NCBI RefSeq assembly: GCF_006874765.1
Contig: NZ_CP040842.1
Span: 25,237-89,236, forward strand
DNA: 64,000 nucleotides
Reading direction: 5' to 3'
From: Leptospira weilii
GTDB taxonomy: Bacteria > Spirochaetota > Leptospiria > Leptospirales > Leptospiraceae
The position numbers and the translations under genes were made by a program. Below are positions 1-15,213 of the stretch, piece by piece (position 1 is the first letter of the stretch; every line of letters begins with the position of its first letter). The notes under the pieces are model-generated. The model saw only the letters and a program-made list of their open reading frames with translations. It had not been told where the DNA came from and did not search any database.

Positions 1-1100
1 TTGATTCTCAAGATCGCATTACGCAGATCCAAGACGGAAACAATGCGATTCTTGGTAGTTACTGGTATGACGAAGGCGGGTTTCGGATCCGAAAGTCTTC
101 TTTAGAACCAAAGAACAATCAATTTGCAAACGTAGAGATTTTGTATCCAAGCAAGTTTTACGGGTTGGAGTTCATCGAAGCTGAGAACGTTATCACTTCT
201 GTGAACAACGTTTATTTGAATGGGGTTCGGATTGCCGCGTTAAACGAAGTGGGTGCGCTTGCGTATTTTCTCACCGATCAAGTGGATTCCGTTTCTCTTG
301 TGTTAGATGACGAAGGGAAGACTCTTTCTAAGATGCAATACTTGCCTTACGGGGAGACGTTCGTTCAACGTGGGGATACAAACTTTGCTCCCAAATACAA
401 CTCGCAGGAACTCGATCGAGAGTCTGGGTTTTATTTTTACAACGCAAGATTTTACGATCCGGGGATTGCCCGTTTCACAAGTGCGGATGCGATCATTGAC
501 GGCGAGTGGGATACACAAGGTTGGAACCGATTCTCGTATGTGAAGGGGAATCCGATTGGGGCGAAAGATCCGACAGGGCATATATCTGATGCTTTATTAA
601 AGCATCAAGTTCAGACCGAACTCATGACGGGCGGTGGTGGTGGACCTATTAGAAGTGGGATGGGAAATTCAAGTCTATCAGGCAGAGGTGGACAAGGAAG
701 TTCAAAAGGATCAACTTCAATTACTAATTCAAGTCAAGCTCGAAAGAATAACATATCAGCAAGCAAAACTGAAAATGTTAAAGAAATTAAAATTAGTAAA
801 AGTAAATATCCAGAATCTGCAAAACATGTTGAAGATGCTCAAAAATCAGGGAAACCAAGCACTTTAACAATTGACCGAGGAGGTGCGAAAGATAGAAGAA
901 GAGAATCCCTTAAGGGTGTCGAAAGACAACCTGGAAAAGATCGTGATGAATATCCGCCTGCTCTATTCAAAGAAGGTGGAAAAGGCTCAAGCGTGCGTAA
1001 TATTCCATCAAGTGATAATCGTGGTTCGGGAGCGTGTCTTGGTAATGCCTGCAAAGGCTTACCGAATGGGTCAAAAGTCAAAATCACCATTGGAGATTAA
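1..1100 (+). CDS. RHS-repeat protein, 3' part, with NucA/NucB-type DNase tail (starts before window)
   Basis: The frame is open from base 3, so the gene begins outside the window and about 365 residues are visible. The first part is the end of an RHS core (YD-type repeats, then the DPTGH motif at 567-581) nearly identical to the cores at 8.0, 10.0 and 12.0 kb. A Gly/Ser-rich linker follows. The last ~110 residues carry YPESAKHVEDAQ, TIDRGGAKDRRRESLKG, DRDEYPPA and SSDNRG, the conserved blocks of the NucA/NucB deoxyribonuclease family. The likely role is a contact-delivered antibacterial DNase released by cleavage at the core. The next gene starts 2 bases after the stop and is its likely immunity protein. 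Family call from motifs; the delivery route is inferred. Confidence 0.85.
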   Translation, partial: DSQDRITQIQDGNNAILGSYWYDEGGFRIRKSSLEPKNNQFANVEILYPSKFYGLEFIEAENVITSVNNVYLNGVRIAALNEVGALAYFLTDQVDSVSLVLDDEGKTLSKMQYLPYGETFVQRGDTNFAPKYNSQELDRESGFYFYNARFYDPGIARFTSADAIIDGEWDTQGWNRFSYVKGNPIGAKDPTGHISDALLKHQVQTELMTGGGGGPIRSGMGNSSLSGRGGQGSSKGSTSITNSSQARKNNISASKTENVKEIKISKSKYPESAKHVEDAQKSGKPSTLTIDRGGAKDRRRESLKGVERQPGKDRDEYPPALFKEGGKGSSVRNIPSSDNRGSGACLGNACKGLPNGSKVKITIGD

Positions 1101-1102
1101 AT

Positions 1103-1756
1103 ATGAGTGAATTATCCAATCTGATTCAAATCTCAAGTAAAGATATTGGAATAGCTTTCGATAAAAATAAAATTCAAGAAAGTTTTATTTCACTTAGCAA
1201 GTCTCAAAAAGCTTTAAAGGAAATTATAGAAATTTTAAATTATCGAAACGGTTTTATGGCATTTGAATCAGCACTTCATTTCTTTCATTTTAGCGAAGAA
1301 CAAAAACAAGATTATAACATTATATGGTGGAATAATCCAGAAGTTTGGAAAAGCGCATATCAAAATGATAAGATTAATAGTTGTTTTTGCTTTGCAGAAG
1401 ATGCTTTCGGTAATCAATTTTGCTTTGAAGATGACGTAATCTACTCCTTAGATGCTGAAACCGGAGAATTTGAATTTATAGCAGATTCAATTGAAAACTG
1501 GGCGGAGCAAATACTTTCCGATTATGAATTTTTTACTGGGTATTCTCTAATTCATAATTGGCAACAAGAAAATGGTGCTATCCCATTCGGATATAGATTA
1601 ATACCAAAAATTCCTTTTTGCTTAGGTGGAGAATATTCTCTTGATAATCTACATGCAATCGAATTGGTGAAGGCTATGAACTGGCGTGGAGAAATATTCA
1701 ACCAAATAAAAGACTTACCAGAAGGCTCTCAAATTAACTTTTCAATAATTGAATAA
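1103..1756 (+). CDS. SUKH (SMI1/KNR4)-like immunity protein
   Basis: A 217-aa cytosolic protein with no signal peptide, starting 2 bases after the stop of the NucA/B-type RHS toxin, so the two are almost certainly co-translated. The composition is acidic and aromatic-rich, with segments such as CFCFAEDAFGNQFCFEDD and DAETGEFEFIADSIENWAEQIL. These fit the SMI1/KNR4 (SUKH) superfamily, whose members are common immunity proteins for nuclease polymorphic toxins. The predicted job is to bind and neutralise the adjacent DNase. What is seen is the pairing and the SUKH-like pattern; neutralisation is inferred. It could belong to another immunity family of similar fold. Confidence 0.7.
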   Translation: MSELSNLIQISSKDIGIAFDKNKIQESFISLSKSQKALKEIIEILNYRNGFMAFESALHFFHFSEEQKQDYNIIWWNNPEVWKSAYQNDKINSCFCFAEDAFGNQFCFEDDVIYSLDAETGEFEFIADSIENWAEQILSDYEFFTGYSLIHNWQQENGAIPFGYRLIPKIPFCLGGEYSLDNLHAIELVKAMNWRGEIFNQIKDLPEGSQINFSIIE

Positions 1757-1994
1757 TTTTTTTGAGAGTGTCTGAGTTTTGTACAAACTAAAACAGCATA
1801 GGAATTACACAAGAAAACAGGGAGATTAAGAAAAACTTTCTTTGAGTAAGAAAAATCTGAAAGAAGAAATGAAATAACTTACGAAATCATTAATATAGCG
1901 TTTTTGTAAGAAATGATTGAGTTTCAGAACGCCACGCCGGTGCGAAGAAAAGAAAACGTCTCAATTTTTACTGCAATTATAACCAAAATAATAA

Positions 1995-3149
1995 TTATAA
2001 ATCCGATTGTTTTTCTGCTTTATTACTGGTTTCAATGTTTGAAAGAAGTTCATTTCTAAGATCCCGAGGGGATTTCCCGGTAAACTTAATACAAGCCCTG
2101 TGAAACGAAGAAGCGGAATTGAAACCGCATTCGAGAGCGATATTTAAAAGATTGAAATTAGATTTATTCTTCATCATAATCATAACTTCATTGATTCTAT
2201 GAAAATTCAGAAAGTCGTTATAACTCTGACTCAGATATTTGTTTAAGTAGTAAGAAGCTTGATGAGTGGAAAGACCTAAGTCACTGGCAAAATCAGGAAG
2301 TCTAAGTTCCTCGTCTATAAAACCTTTGGAAGTTATAAATTGACTCAGTTTAATTTTAACTTTTTCTAAATCAGTACCCTCTAACAAATCTCTAGGCGGG
2401 TATTTATATTTTTTTGTTTCTTTGACTTCTGGAGTTGGAATGGTTTCGGATTCAATTTCTTTGTCTATGTTCGCGCCTGAGACTTTAACCTTGCCAAATA
2501 AAGAAGGAAAAAAACGTTCTAAAATAAATGCGTAACAAATGACTGATCCCGGAATAAATTCCGCAAAGAATAAACATTCTTTCTTAAAAAAAACAGAACC
2601 AAAGAAATCAAAAACAAAACAAATAGAGATTAAGAAAGATAGAAAGGGAAGATTGAAAAATAAAATAGATTTGTTAGTATTTAAAACCCTACTCAAAGAC
2701 CAAATAAAAGTAAAAATTGAAATCGCAAATCCTAAAATATCTACAAATGATATAAAGTAAAGATCGGGAATAAAATAAGAAAGTAAAATCGTAATAGGAA
2801 TTGTCCCTAAAAGTCTTTTGCAATAAATCCAAGGATTATCTAAAGATTCTAATACATACTTGAAACAGACGAATGCGGCCAAACTGGAATATAAAACTAG
2901 ACTGTAATAAAAACCGAATAAAATTCTACTTTCGTTTCGTAAAGTTCCTTGATCGATAAGGATACCGTTATTTAAAATCAGAAAGATTACCGTTGAATAT
3001 AAAACCGTACCGTAAGATTTGTTAAAATTATCATCCGAAAAAAGTTTCGAAAATCCTAAAATTAAACCGATACCAACACCAAAGGCATGGAAATAAAGGA
3101 TACCCAATTGTAGAAAACTTTTATAATTGAAAATTTCGGCTGTGTTCAT
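1995..3149 (-). CDS. Membrane-anchored AraC-family regulator (copy 1)
   Basis: 384 aa. The first ~220 residues form about seven hydrophobic segments (for example [17 protein letters not shown] and [20 protein letters not shown]). A charged linker follows, then a C-terminal AraC/XylS double HTH (~270-375) with the family signature ending in [29 protein letters not shown] membrane sensor fused to a DNA-binding domain suggests direct signal-to-promoter control; the ligand is unknown. From about residue 105 to the C-terminus it is nearly identical to the gene at 13998-15164, while the first ~105 residues differ. That mosaic points to gene conversion. A disrupted micro-ORF lies upstream at 3281-3367. 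Confidence 0.85.
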   Translation of the reverse strand: MNTAEIFNYKSFLQLGILYFHAFGVGIGLILGFSKLFSDDNFNKSYGTVLYSTVIFLILNNGILIDQGTLRNESRILFGFYYSLVLYSSLAAFVCFKYVLESLDNPWIYCKRLLGTIPITILLSYFIPDLYFISFVDILGFAISIFTFIWSLSRVLNTNKSILFFNLPFLSFLISICFVFDFFGSVFFKKECLFFAEFIPGSVICYAFILERFFPSLFGKVKVSGANIDKEIESETIPTPEVKETKKYKYPPRDLLEGTDLEKVKIKLSQFITSKGFIDEELRLPDFASDLGLSTHQASYYLNKYLSQSYNDFLNFHRINEVMIMMKNKSNFNLLNIALECGFNSASSFHRACIKFTGKSPRDLRNELLSNIETSNKAEKQSDL

Positions 3150-3280
3150 AAAGTTTTATCTAATTATCTTTTACGCTTTGTCGGTTAGCCGGGATCCTTT
3201 CAAGGTGTGTCTTGTTCTGGTAGCGAAAACCCTACGAAAGCTTGTGAATTTCAAGATTGCCTCTCTGTCCTCGTCGTTTA

Positions 3281-3367
3281 TTATGATTTACCTAAGTATT
3301 TCTCATACTTGTCTAAATCGGAATTAGAGATTTCTAAGGGATTTATTTGGAAATAATTGAAAATCAT
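3281..3367 (-). pseudogene. Broken copy of the micro-protein found upstream of the AraC genes
   Basis: The minus strand reads a 28-residue start ([20 protein letters not shown] and on) that matches the intact 57-aa micro-protein at 20067-20240. A 2-base insertion near 3281 creates a TAA stop. The remaining downstream codons survive out of frame toward 3210. Like its relatives it sits upstream of a membrane-AraC gene. Function unknown; probably inactive. Confidence 0.6.
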
Positions 3368-3615
3368 GGTTTGTTCCTAGTTTAGTTTCTTATTTTAGGT
3401 CCGATAATTTGTATGTTTAGTTGAGAGAGAAAAGGGAGCCTTTTGATTGTTGAAAATAGAATCCTTCTGCCCGATTTCTTTTTTACTTTTCAGTTGCGTA
3501 ATTCCTCCTTTGATAATCTATAAACTGATCGTAATAAACTGCGGTATATTTTGTAAGATGATAAATATGAAATATGACTAAAAATCAATAAAAAAATATT
3601 CTATTATAATAAAAA

Positions 3616-4017
3616 ATGAAAGCACAAACACCAGGACAAAGAATTAAATTTATTCGTACGGAAGGGCTTGGCCGGAAATTGAATCAGGAGGAATTTTCAA
3701 CTTCGATTTTTTTATCTCAATCCCAATTGAGCAAATTGGAAAACGATGAAACTGAAGTATCGGAACAAACCGCATTTGTGATTGAGGTTGTTCACGGATA
3801 TAAAATGGATTGGATTTTGAAAGGCAAAGGACCTAAACATCCACTTGAAGACGAAATGAAAGAAGATCTTGTAAACAAATTCGAGGTTTTGGACCGATTT
3901 TTTAGAAAAATGGAATATTATCCAAAATCTAAAAAGAGTTTTGATTCGTATTTTAAACTGTCGGATAAAAATCGAGAGGCCGTTGATTTGATTATCAATT
4001 GTCTTTTAGGCGAATAG
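3616..4017 (+). CDS. XRE-family transcriptional regulator (module copy 1)
   Basis: 133 aa. The N-terminal ~70 residues form a Cro/CI-type HTH (TPGQRIKFIRTEGLGRKLNQ, then SQSQLSKLENDETEVSEQTA), followed by the motif YKMDWILKGKGPKHP and a helical tail. It is paralogous in length and layout to 20902-21303, and more distantly to 63305-63700 (RDWLEFGKGNPK). It converges on a minus-strand multi-pass membrane gene and an acyltransferase gene. The same three-gene arrangement recurs at 20.9-22.9 kb, so this protein probably regulates that pair. An AT-rich -10-like TATAAT lies about 10 bases before the start, suggesting a very short leader. Confidence 0.8.
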   Translation: MKAQTPGQRIKFIRTEGLGRKLNQEEFSTSIFLSQSQLSKLENDETEVSEQTAFVIEVVHGYKMDWILKGKGPKHPLEDEMKEDLVNKFEVLDRFFRKMEYYPKSKKSFDSYFKLSDKNREAVDLIINCLLGE

Positions 4018-4035
4018 CGTTCTATGAATTTAAAA

Positions 4036-4950
4036 TTATTTAATATATTGATCAAATCGTCGAGCCAGCGCTTCTGACCTTTGATAATGGTTCAATTCCG
4101 TTTTTAATCTAAGCTTTAAGTCGGTAACCAGGAAATCTGAGGAAAAAGATTTTTTGTATTGTAAGTTGCTATTTCTAAACCCTACAGGGTCTAAAATTTT
4201 AAAAAGTAACATAAAGAAGTTTAAAGATATTCGAGTTAACGCCGGTACTTTATCGCCATCAAGAATAGCATATTTGATTTCAAATGCGTTATATTGAAGA
4301 ATTGCAACGGCCCATAAAAAGCAAGAGGGAATCAATCCGATAGGGGTCAAATACCCTTTGAAAATTCCGGCGAATATGGGTAAAATATATACAAGTAGAA
4401 TCGTAGTAAATAAACTGATTAAGACTCCAAGTCCAAGCAAGGTAAATTGTACTCTCTCGGAACCGGAAGAAGTAATCGTTTTTTTTAAAATTAAAAAAAT
4501 GGAAAATCCCACAGATCCAAACGAATAGAGAATTAAAATATGATATGCTAATAGGGGTTTATAGGAGGATGTCTGGTAGTCTATTATCTCAATCATATTC
4601 AAGGAAACACAGGAAAAAAAGAAATAAATCAGGGCTATCGAATTGAACAAAACTATAACTTTTCTTTGTCTAAAATCAGGTTGAATTAGATTCATGATGA
4701 ACTGATGATTTAGAAGAAATGGCAGGAAAATTGCGGGAAGCAAAGTTATACTTGGCGCAATCGTGTATGTTTCTGCCGGAATTAAATAACGGATTCCAGA
4801 AAGAAGCGACCAAAGGCTGATAGATAAGGAAAGTGCAAAGAAATACTTTGGTGCTTTTGGGTTTTTTCGATGTTCTAACCGAATCACATAAATTCCTAAA
4901 AGTAAAACAGTGAAGGGGCAAAGTAAATTAATAGCTATCGGGACATTCAT
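4036..4950 (-). CDS. Multi-pass membrane protein like histidine-kinase 7TM sensor region (module copy 1)
   Basis: 304 aa with about seven to eight hydrophobic segments spread over residues 5-230 and a basic cytoplasmic tail of ~70 residues. The segment CFLWAVAILQYNAFEIKYAI matches the conserved end of 7TM sensor domains found in front of histidine kinases. No kinase domain, ATP lid or HTH follows. It is paralogous to 21378-22280, and a fragment of a third copy lies at 27860-27956. It sits ~18 bases downstream of the disrupted acyltransferase gene, in the same orientation, so the two were probably one operon. Likely a stand-alone sensor or transporter-like partner; ligand unknown. Confidence 0.7.
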   Translation of the reverse strand: MNVPIAINLLCPFTVLLLGIYVIRLEHRKNPKAPKYFFALSLSISLWSLLSGIRYLIPAETYTIAPSITLLPAIFLPFLLNHQFIMNLIQPDFRQRKVIVLFNSIALIYFFFSCVSLNMIEIIDYQTSSYKPLLAYHILILYSFGSVGFSIFLILKKTITSSGSERVQFTLLGLGVLISLFTTILLVYILPIFAGIFKGYLTPIGLIPSCFLWAVAILQYNAFEIKYAILDGDKVPALTRISLNFFMLLFKILDPVGFRNSNLQYKKSFSSDFLVTDLKLRLKTELNHYQRSEALARRFDQYIK

Positions 4951-4967
4951 CGAAATTTCCTCAAGAA

Positions 4968-5586
4968 TTACATTAAATTAACATGAATTTTTTGTAAACT
5001 TGTTTTATCGATTTCGATGATGTTTAGGAGAACCAATTCTTGATCGATATAATCTTCCGGAAAAAAAACCGGTTTGGAAAAACGTTTTGATAATTCTGCC
5101 CCTGCCGACAGATAAATTCTTTCGATAGATGCTAATTTTTGATGATACATACCGTAAACTTTCGAATAATTCTTTTGCAAGCAATGTTTGACAACCATCT
5201 TAAAGTTGATTGTTGCAGCTTTTCCGCCCATTAAAGTGCGTAAAAATGCAACGTTGTTTGTTCCAATCAGCAACGTTCTCTTCCAGCACAACATATCTTT
5301 TTTGTGGATTGGAACCATAAATGACTCCCATTTCAATTGGGAGAAAGTTATTAGGTTTTTTTTCTACAATTCTCATTGCAGATAGAATTTTCTTTTCCGA
5401 GTCGGTAACGTAGAACCAAGTCGACCAAGGATCAAGATCGACAGAGGCATAGGGTGATTTATTGTACCCGTTCTTAGAAAATATACTTTGGATAAAATTC
5501 TTTACACGTATGAGTTCTATAGGGTTTTCCAGCCCTTGAATCCTATTTTCATTGAGTGAAGGTGGGTTTAGAGTTAAATGTGACAT
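4968..5586 (-). pseudogene. FeeM/LuxI-like acyltransferase, frameshifted (module copy 1)
   Basis: The two reading frames together match the intact 211-aa protein at 22296-22928. The N-terminal frame gives DPWSTWFYVTDSEKKILSAM and VVLEENVADWN. The second frame continues NNVAFLRTLMGGKAATINFK to the end. The break is a 4-base duplication in the AACA run at about 5254-5262. The fold is GNAT-like with the pattern of N-acyl amino-acid / autoinducer-type synthases (conserved D, R and E in the first half). Unless suppressed, the product is truncated, so this copy is probably dead while its operator and neighbours remain. Confidence 0.75.
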
Positions 5587-5602
5587 ATTTAAAATTATGT
5601 CA
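5581..5602. promoter_or_regulatory. Palindromic operator over the acyltransferase start codon (copy 1)
   Basis: TGACATA at 5581-5587 and TATGTCA at 5596-5602 are perfect inverted arms, with extra pairing inside. The acyltransferase ATG (minus strand) lies at 5584-5586, within the left arm. TATAAT follows directly on the promoter side. The same 22-base spacing occurs at 22923-22944. Probable repressor site, perhaps for the neighbouring XRE protein. Confidence 0.6.
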
Positions 5603-5895
5603 TATTATAATAAAAAGATCAATCATTTAAATTTGAAATGTGGTTGGGACATTTGAAAAAAGTTCGTTTGCAATAAATAGGAAATTCTAACGACGTACGT
5701 CCCAAACAAGGATTTAAAAACAGAGTATTAGAATAGACCGATTCAAAGCCGATTTTTTATCCCTTCGGAAGAATATTCGGAATTTGTGTTAGAGATAACT
5801 ACTGACAAAAAACAATAACGTTATTTATCTAAAACAAACAAGACGAAAAAAGAAGTAGAATTCTAATTTAGTATTACTGAATACAGAGTAAACCC
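5587..5895. other. Intergenic region, no gene seen
   Basis: About 310 AT-rich bases between a minus-strand operon start and a plus-strand gene. It holds the acyltransferase promoter (TATAAT next to the operator) and a short perfect palindrome, GACGTACGTC, near 5692. I see no RNA gene, repeat family or supported ORF. Confidence 0.4.
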
Positions 5896-6894
5896 TTGAA
5901 GCGCACCGAATTAAATAAAGTCATATCTAAGATATTGAAAGCATACGAAGAGATGCGTCTTCAAAGCTCATTGAACGGCAATTCGGAAGTATTAGAAGCC
6001 AATCGAGAGATTGGAAGGATTTTGCAAACTGTGGAACGAAAAGCCACAGAACAAGAAAGGTCAACAGGTAGTTGGATGAAATCAATTTCAAAGGAGTTAC
6101 AAAAACATCTCAAGAGAGGTTTTTCGGAACGCAATCTTTTTTATGCGCGTAAGTTTTATGAAATTTACGGAAATAGTAAAATCGATGTTAGGTTAAGCTG
6201 GAGTCATTATCGTATTTTGTCTTCTATTGCGGATGTAAATATTCGAGGGAAGCTAATGAAAGAGGCGATCGAAAGAAATTGGAATCGTGATGATCTGGCG
6301 TTTCGAGTTCGGGACATCGGAGACTTAAGAAAAGCTCCCACTTTGAGATGGAGACGTCCGGAGGGAGTTCTTTGGAATTATAAAATTAAGGATACATCGA
6401 AAGACAAAGGTACGTTGTTAGTCGATTTGGGTTTTTACTGCTATTACGAATTGCCAAGTTCGCGTCTTAGCGATAAGTACAAGATTGGCGACATTGTACA
6501 AATCGAGAAACAAAATAGAAGTTGGACATTGTCAAAATCAAAATCGGACAAAACCTCGGAGCTTTACTTTTACTTTGGTGAAATAGAACGGATTATTGAC
6601 GGGGATACGCTCTTAATCAAGTTTGAATTAGGTTTTAACGTGATAACCAGACAAAGAATCCGTTTGCATAATGTTTGGGCTGCAGAATTGGGTTCGCCCG
6701 AAGGGGAAGATAATTTTGAGTCTTTAAAGAAGAGATTGCCTTTAAAGACTAAGGTGATCGTCAGAAGCCGCTCCAAAGATGTCTATGGAAGATACGTTGG
6801 AGAGGTTTTGTATTCAAAAAAGAAAATCCAGGATCCTGTAGATATTTTTAGGGAAGGAATGTATTTAAATCAGGAATTAGCTGAAATCGGTTAA
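5896..6894 (+). CDS. DUF1016 N-terminal domain fused to a staphylococcal-nuclease-like domain
   Basis: 332 aa with a TTG start. Residues ~5-150 resemble the DUF1016/YhcG N-terminal domain (helical, with VRLSWSHYRILSSI). Residues ~210-330 form an SNase-like OB fold: GEIERIIDGDTLLIKF supplies the Asp pair, QRIRLHNVWAAELGSPEGE carries the Arg and Glu, and VYGRYVGEVL the second Arg. These positions correspond to the calcium-binding and catalytic residues of thermonuclease. There is no signal peptide, so it should act inside the cell on DNA or RNA. The pairing of these two domains is uncommon in my knowledge. It stands alone; a defence or DNA-processing role is inferred. Confidence 0.75.
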   Translation: MKRTELNKVISKILKAYEEMRLQSSLNGNSEVLEANREIGRILQTVERKATEQERSTGSWMKSISKELQKHLKRGFSERNLFYARKFYEIYGNSKIDVRLSWSHYRILSSIADVNIRGKLMKEAIERNWNRDDLAFRVRDIGDLRKAPTLRWRRPEGVLWNYKIKDTSKDKGTLLVDLGFYCYYELPSSRLSDKYKIGDIVQIEKQNRSWTLSKSKSDKTSELYFYFGEIERIIDGDTLLIKFELGFNVITRQRIRLHNVWAAELGSPEGEDNFESLKKRLPLKTKVIVRSRSKDVYGRYVGEVLYSKKKIQDPVDIFREGMYLNQELAEIG

Positions 6895-7305
6895 AGGTGT
6901 TGGAATTTTTATTGAATCGAAAAGGATTAAAAATGTTTGCGATATATAGTAATTATATTATATTTTACTTAAGAGTGCTGAAATCTCGGAGTTTTTTACA
7001 AAACTAAGTTCGACTGCACCGACGGTGCGAAGAGATCAAAAGCATGTTCTTTGAAAACGATTTTCTTTGAGTAAGAGAGATCTAAAAGAAGAAAAGAAAT
7101 AACATAGACTTACGAAGTGGGACAATTTAGTGTGGCGCGTGTTCACTGGAATAAAGGAACCATTTTTCTCTACAAACGAAAGTAATTCAGTGCCCGGCTC
7201 TGAATTCAACAGAAAGATTCCATGGGTCGCACTCTGGAATCTCACTTGAACAACAGTGAAGCATAGACCCACGAAGCGGCATGGGATCGAAGCGGAAATA
7301 CTGCA
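6895..7305. other. Intergenic leader region before RHS gene
   Basis: Non-coding stretch of ~410 bases. Parts recur elsewhere: the segment near 7060 (tttctttgagtaagaga) matches ~1835, and the segment near 7250 (acaacagtgaagcatagac) matches the spacers at 9610 and 11505 ahead of the other RHS genes. It is a recurring inter-cassette spacer of the RHS array. No gene is supported. Confidence 0.45.
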
Positions 7306-9222
<1,917 letters not shown>

Positions 9223-9226
9223 AGTT

Positions 9227-9568
9227 ATGAAAGAAAAAATATTCTATATATCAGTCGGAGAGCCTTGGGATTTCACAGGACCAGATGGAGAGAACATAAT
9301 TAAAGGAAATATATTAAAGGTCGTTGATAATGACTGTGTTCTTTTCAAGACTAATCACATTCTACATTTTGACAATATGCAAGGGGATATTTTAGTGTTA
9401 TTATCAAGACACACTGGGCATCACTTTGATTCATTAGAAATTAATGGATTTTGGACATTTGGCGGGGGTTTATTATTAACAAAAGATTACGAAAATATGA
9501 ATCGAAAAGAATTGGAAAAGAATTCAAAATATGTGATTATAGGTAGCATTAGATTTAGTGATAAGTGA
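9227..9568 (+). CDS. Candidate immunity protein for TreTu-like toxin (copy 1)
   Basis: 113 aa, no signal peptide, starting 4 bases after the RHS toxin stop. It opens MKEKIFYISVGEPWDFTGPDGENII and is clearly paralogous to the 118-aa protein at 11130-11486, which follows the other TreTu-like RHS gene. The matched pairing of similar tails with similar downstream genes is the main evidence for an immunity role. I do not recognise a named family. The two paralogues diverge most in the second half, which may set specificity for their own toxin. Confidence 0.65.
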   Translation: MKEKIFYISVGEPWDFTGPDGENIIKGNILKVVDNDCVLFKTNHILHFDNMQGDILVLLSRHTGHHFDSLEINGFWTFGGGLLLTKDYENMNRKELEKNSKYVIIGSIRFSDK

Positions 9569-9636
9569 GATCGAGCCTCGCAAAGACTAAAATTGGGATC
9601 TGACAAAAACAACAGTGGAACATAGATTCCCCGCGG

Positions 9637-11125
<1,489 letters not shown>

Positions 11126-11129
11126 AATC

Positions 11130-11486
11130 ATGAAGGAAAAAGAATACTATATTTTAGTCGCTGAACCCTGGGATTTCGTGGGGCCCGATGGAAAAAATAT
11201 AATCAAGGGAAAAATTTTAAAGATTATTGATGATGATTGTATTCTTTTTAAAACAAATCATAAATTAAGAATTAAAGATGTTGAAGGAGATGTTTTAGTT
11301 TTATCATCACGATACAAAAAGGATGATCATTTTGTTAAAGATATTAAAGAATTGGATTGGACGATAAATGTAGGGCTACTTCTAACTAAAGAATACAAAG
11401 ATCTGAATGAATCAGGATTGAAAAGTTATTCTAAATTTATTATAATTGGTAGCCTTATGGAAAATCCTGAGTCTCGCACTGACTAA
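11130..11486 (+). CDS. Candidate immunity protein for TreTu-like toxin (copy 2)
   Basis: 118 aa (MKEKEYYILVAEPWDFVGPDGKNII and on), 4 bases after the second TreTu-like RHS gene. It is homologous along its length to the 113-aa protein at 9227-9568 but has drifted, especially after residue 60. No transmembrane segment or signal peptide. The role as immunity partner rests on position and on the parallel toxin/partner duplication. No named family recognised. Confidence 0.65.
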   Translation: MKEKEYYILVAEPWDFVGPDGKNIIKGKILKIIDDDCILFKTNHKLRIKDVEGDVLVLSSRYKKDDHFVKDIKELDWTINVGLLLTKEYKDLNESGLKSYSKFIIIGSLMENPESRTD

Positions 11487-11558
11487 AATGAGATCTGACA
11501 AAACAACAGCAAAACATTTCTTTCACAAAGCGGAAGGGATGGAGGCGTAGTCAATAAA

Positions 11559-13642
<2,084 letters not shown>

Positions 13643-13643
<1 letters not shown>

Positions 13644-13861
13644 TGGATACATATAAATTGTTCCTTCAAGATTTGGTTGTTTTATTAAAAGAAAAATTAA
13701 AACACTCAAAAACGAATCAAATAGGAAATGATCAATTCGAAAAAGGTGTTAGAATGGGAATTTACGAAACGTTAGATCTAATAAAGTCCCAGGCTGATTC
13801 TTTTGGGATATCGTTACAAGAATTGGGTATTGAGAATCTTAGGTTGGAAGAATATTTATAG
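13643..13861 (+). CDS. Candidate immunity protein for HINT-RHS toxin
   Basis: 72 aa, helical and soluble, overlapping the toxin stop by one base (TAATG). A second, nearly identical gene at 40585-40803 is preceded by only the last ~25 codons of the same toxin tail. This supports its identity as the unit that stays with, and outlives, the toxin. No named family recognised. Translational coupling with the toxin gene is expected from the overlap. Confidence 0.6.
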
Positions 13862-13884
13862 TTTATATTAGTGTCCTACAGTTA

Positions 13885-13974
13885 CTGATTCTTTACATAA
13901 AGGAGTAGCGCCAATTTTAACACAAATCCCGGTTTAGACGCAGAATTTTGGACACTTTATTATGTAGAGATGAG
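13885..13974. repeat. IS630-type MITE, copy M1
   Basis: 90-bp element flanked by TA, starting CTGATTCTTTACATAA and ending TTATGTAGAGATGAG, so the ends are inverted. It has the same interior (cccggtttagacgcagaatttt) as copies at 17.2, 24.3, 41.0 and 58.6 kb. The termini resemble those of the resident IS630 elements. Confidence 0.75.
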
Positions 13975-13997
13975 TAACAATAGATTCTGTTTTCTGT

Positions 13998-15164
<1,167 letters not shown>

Positions 15165-15213
15165 GATATTGATTTTAAAAGTATTCTCTTATTAGATTTT
15201 ATTCGTTGTTCAA

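Noticed and set aside
303..581. Long minus-strand frames inside the RHS cores (also 8234-8544, 10125-10325, 11923-12198)
   Set aside because: They lie opposite the conserved RHS reading frame, have low-complexity composition and repeat in every core copy; they are shadows of the coding strand.
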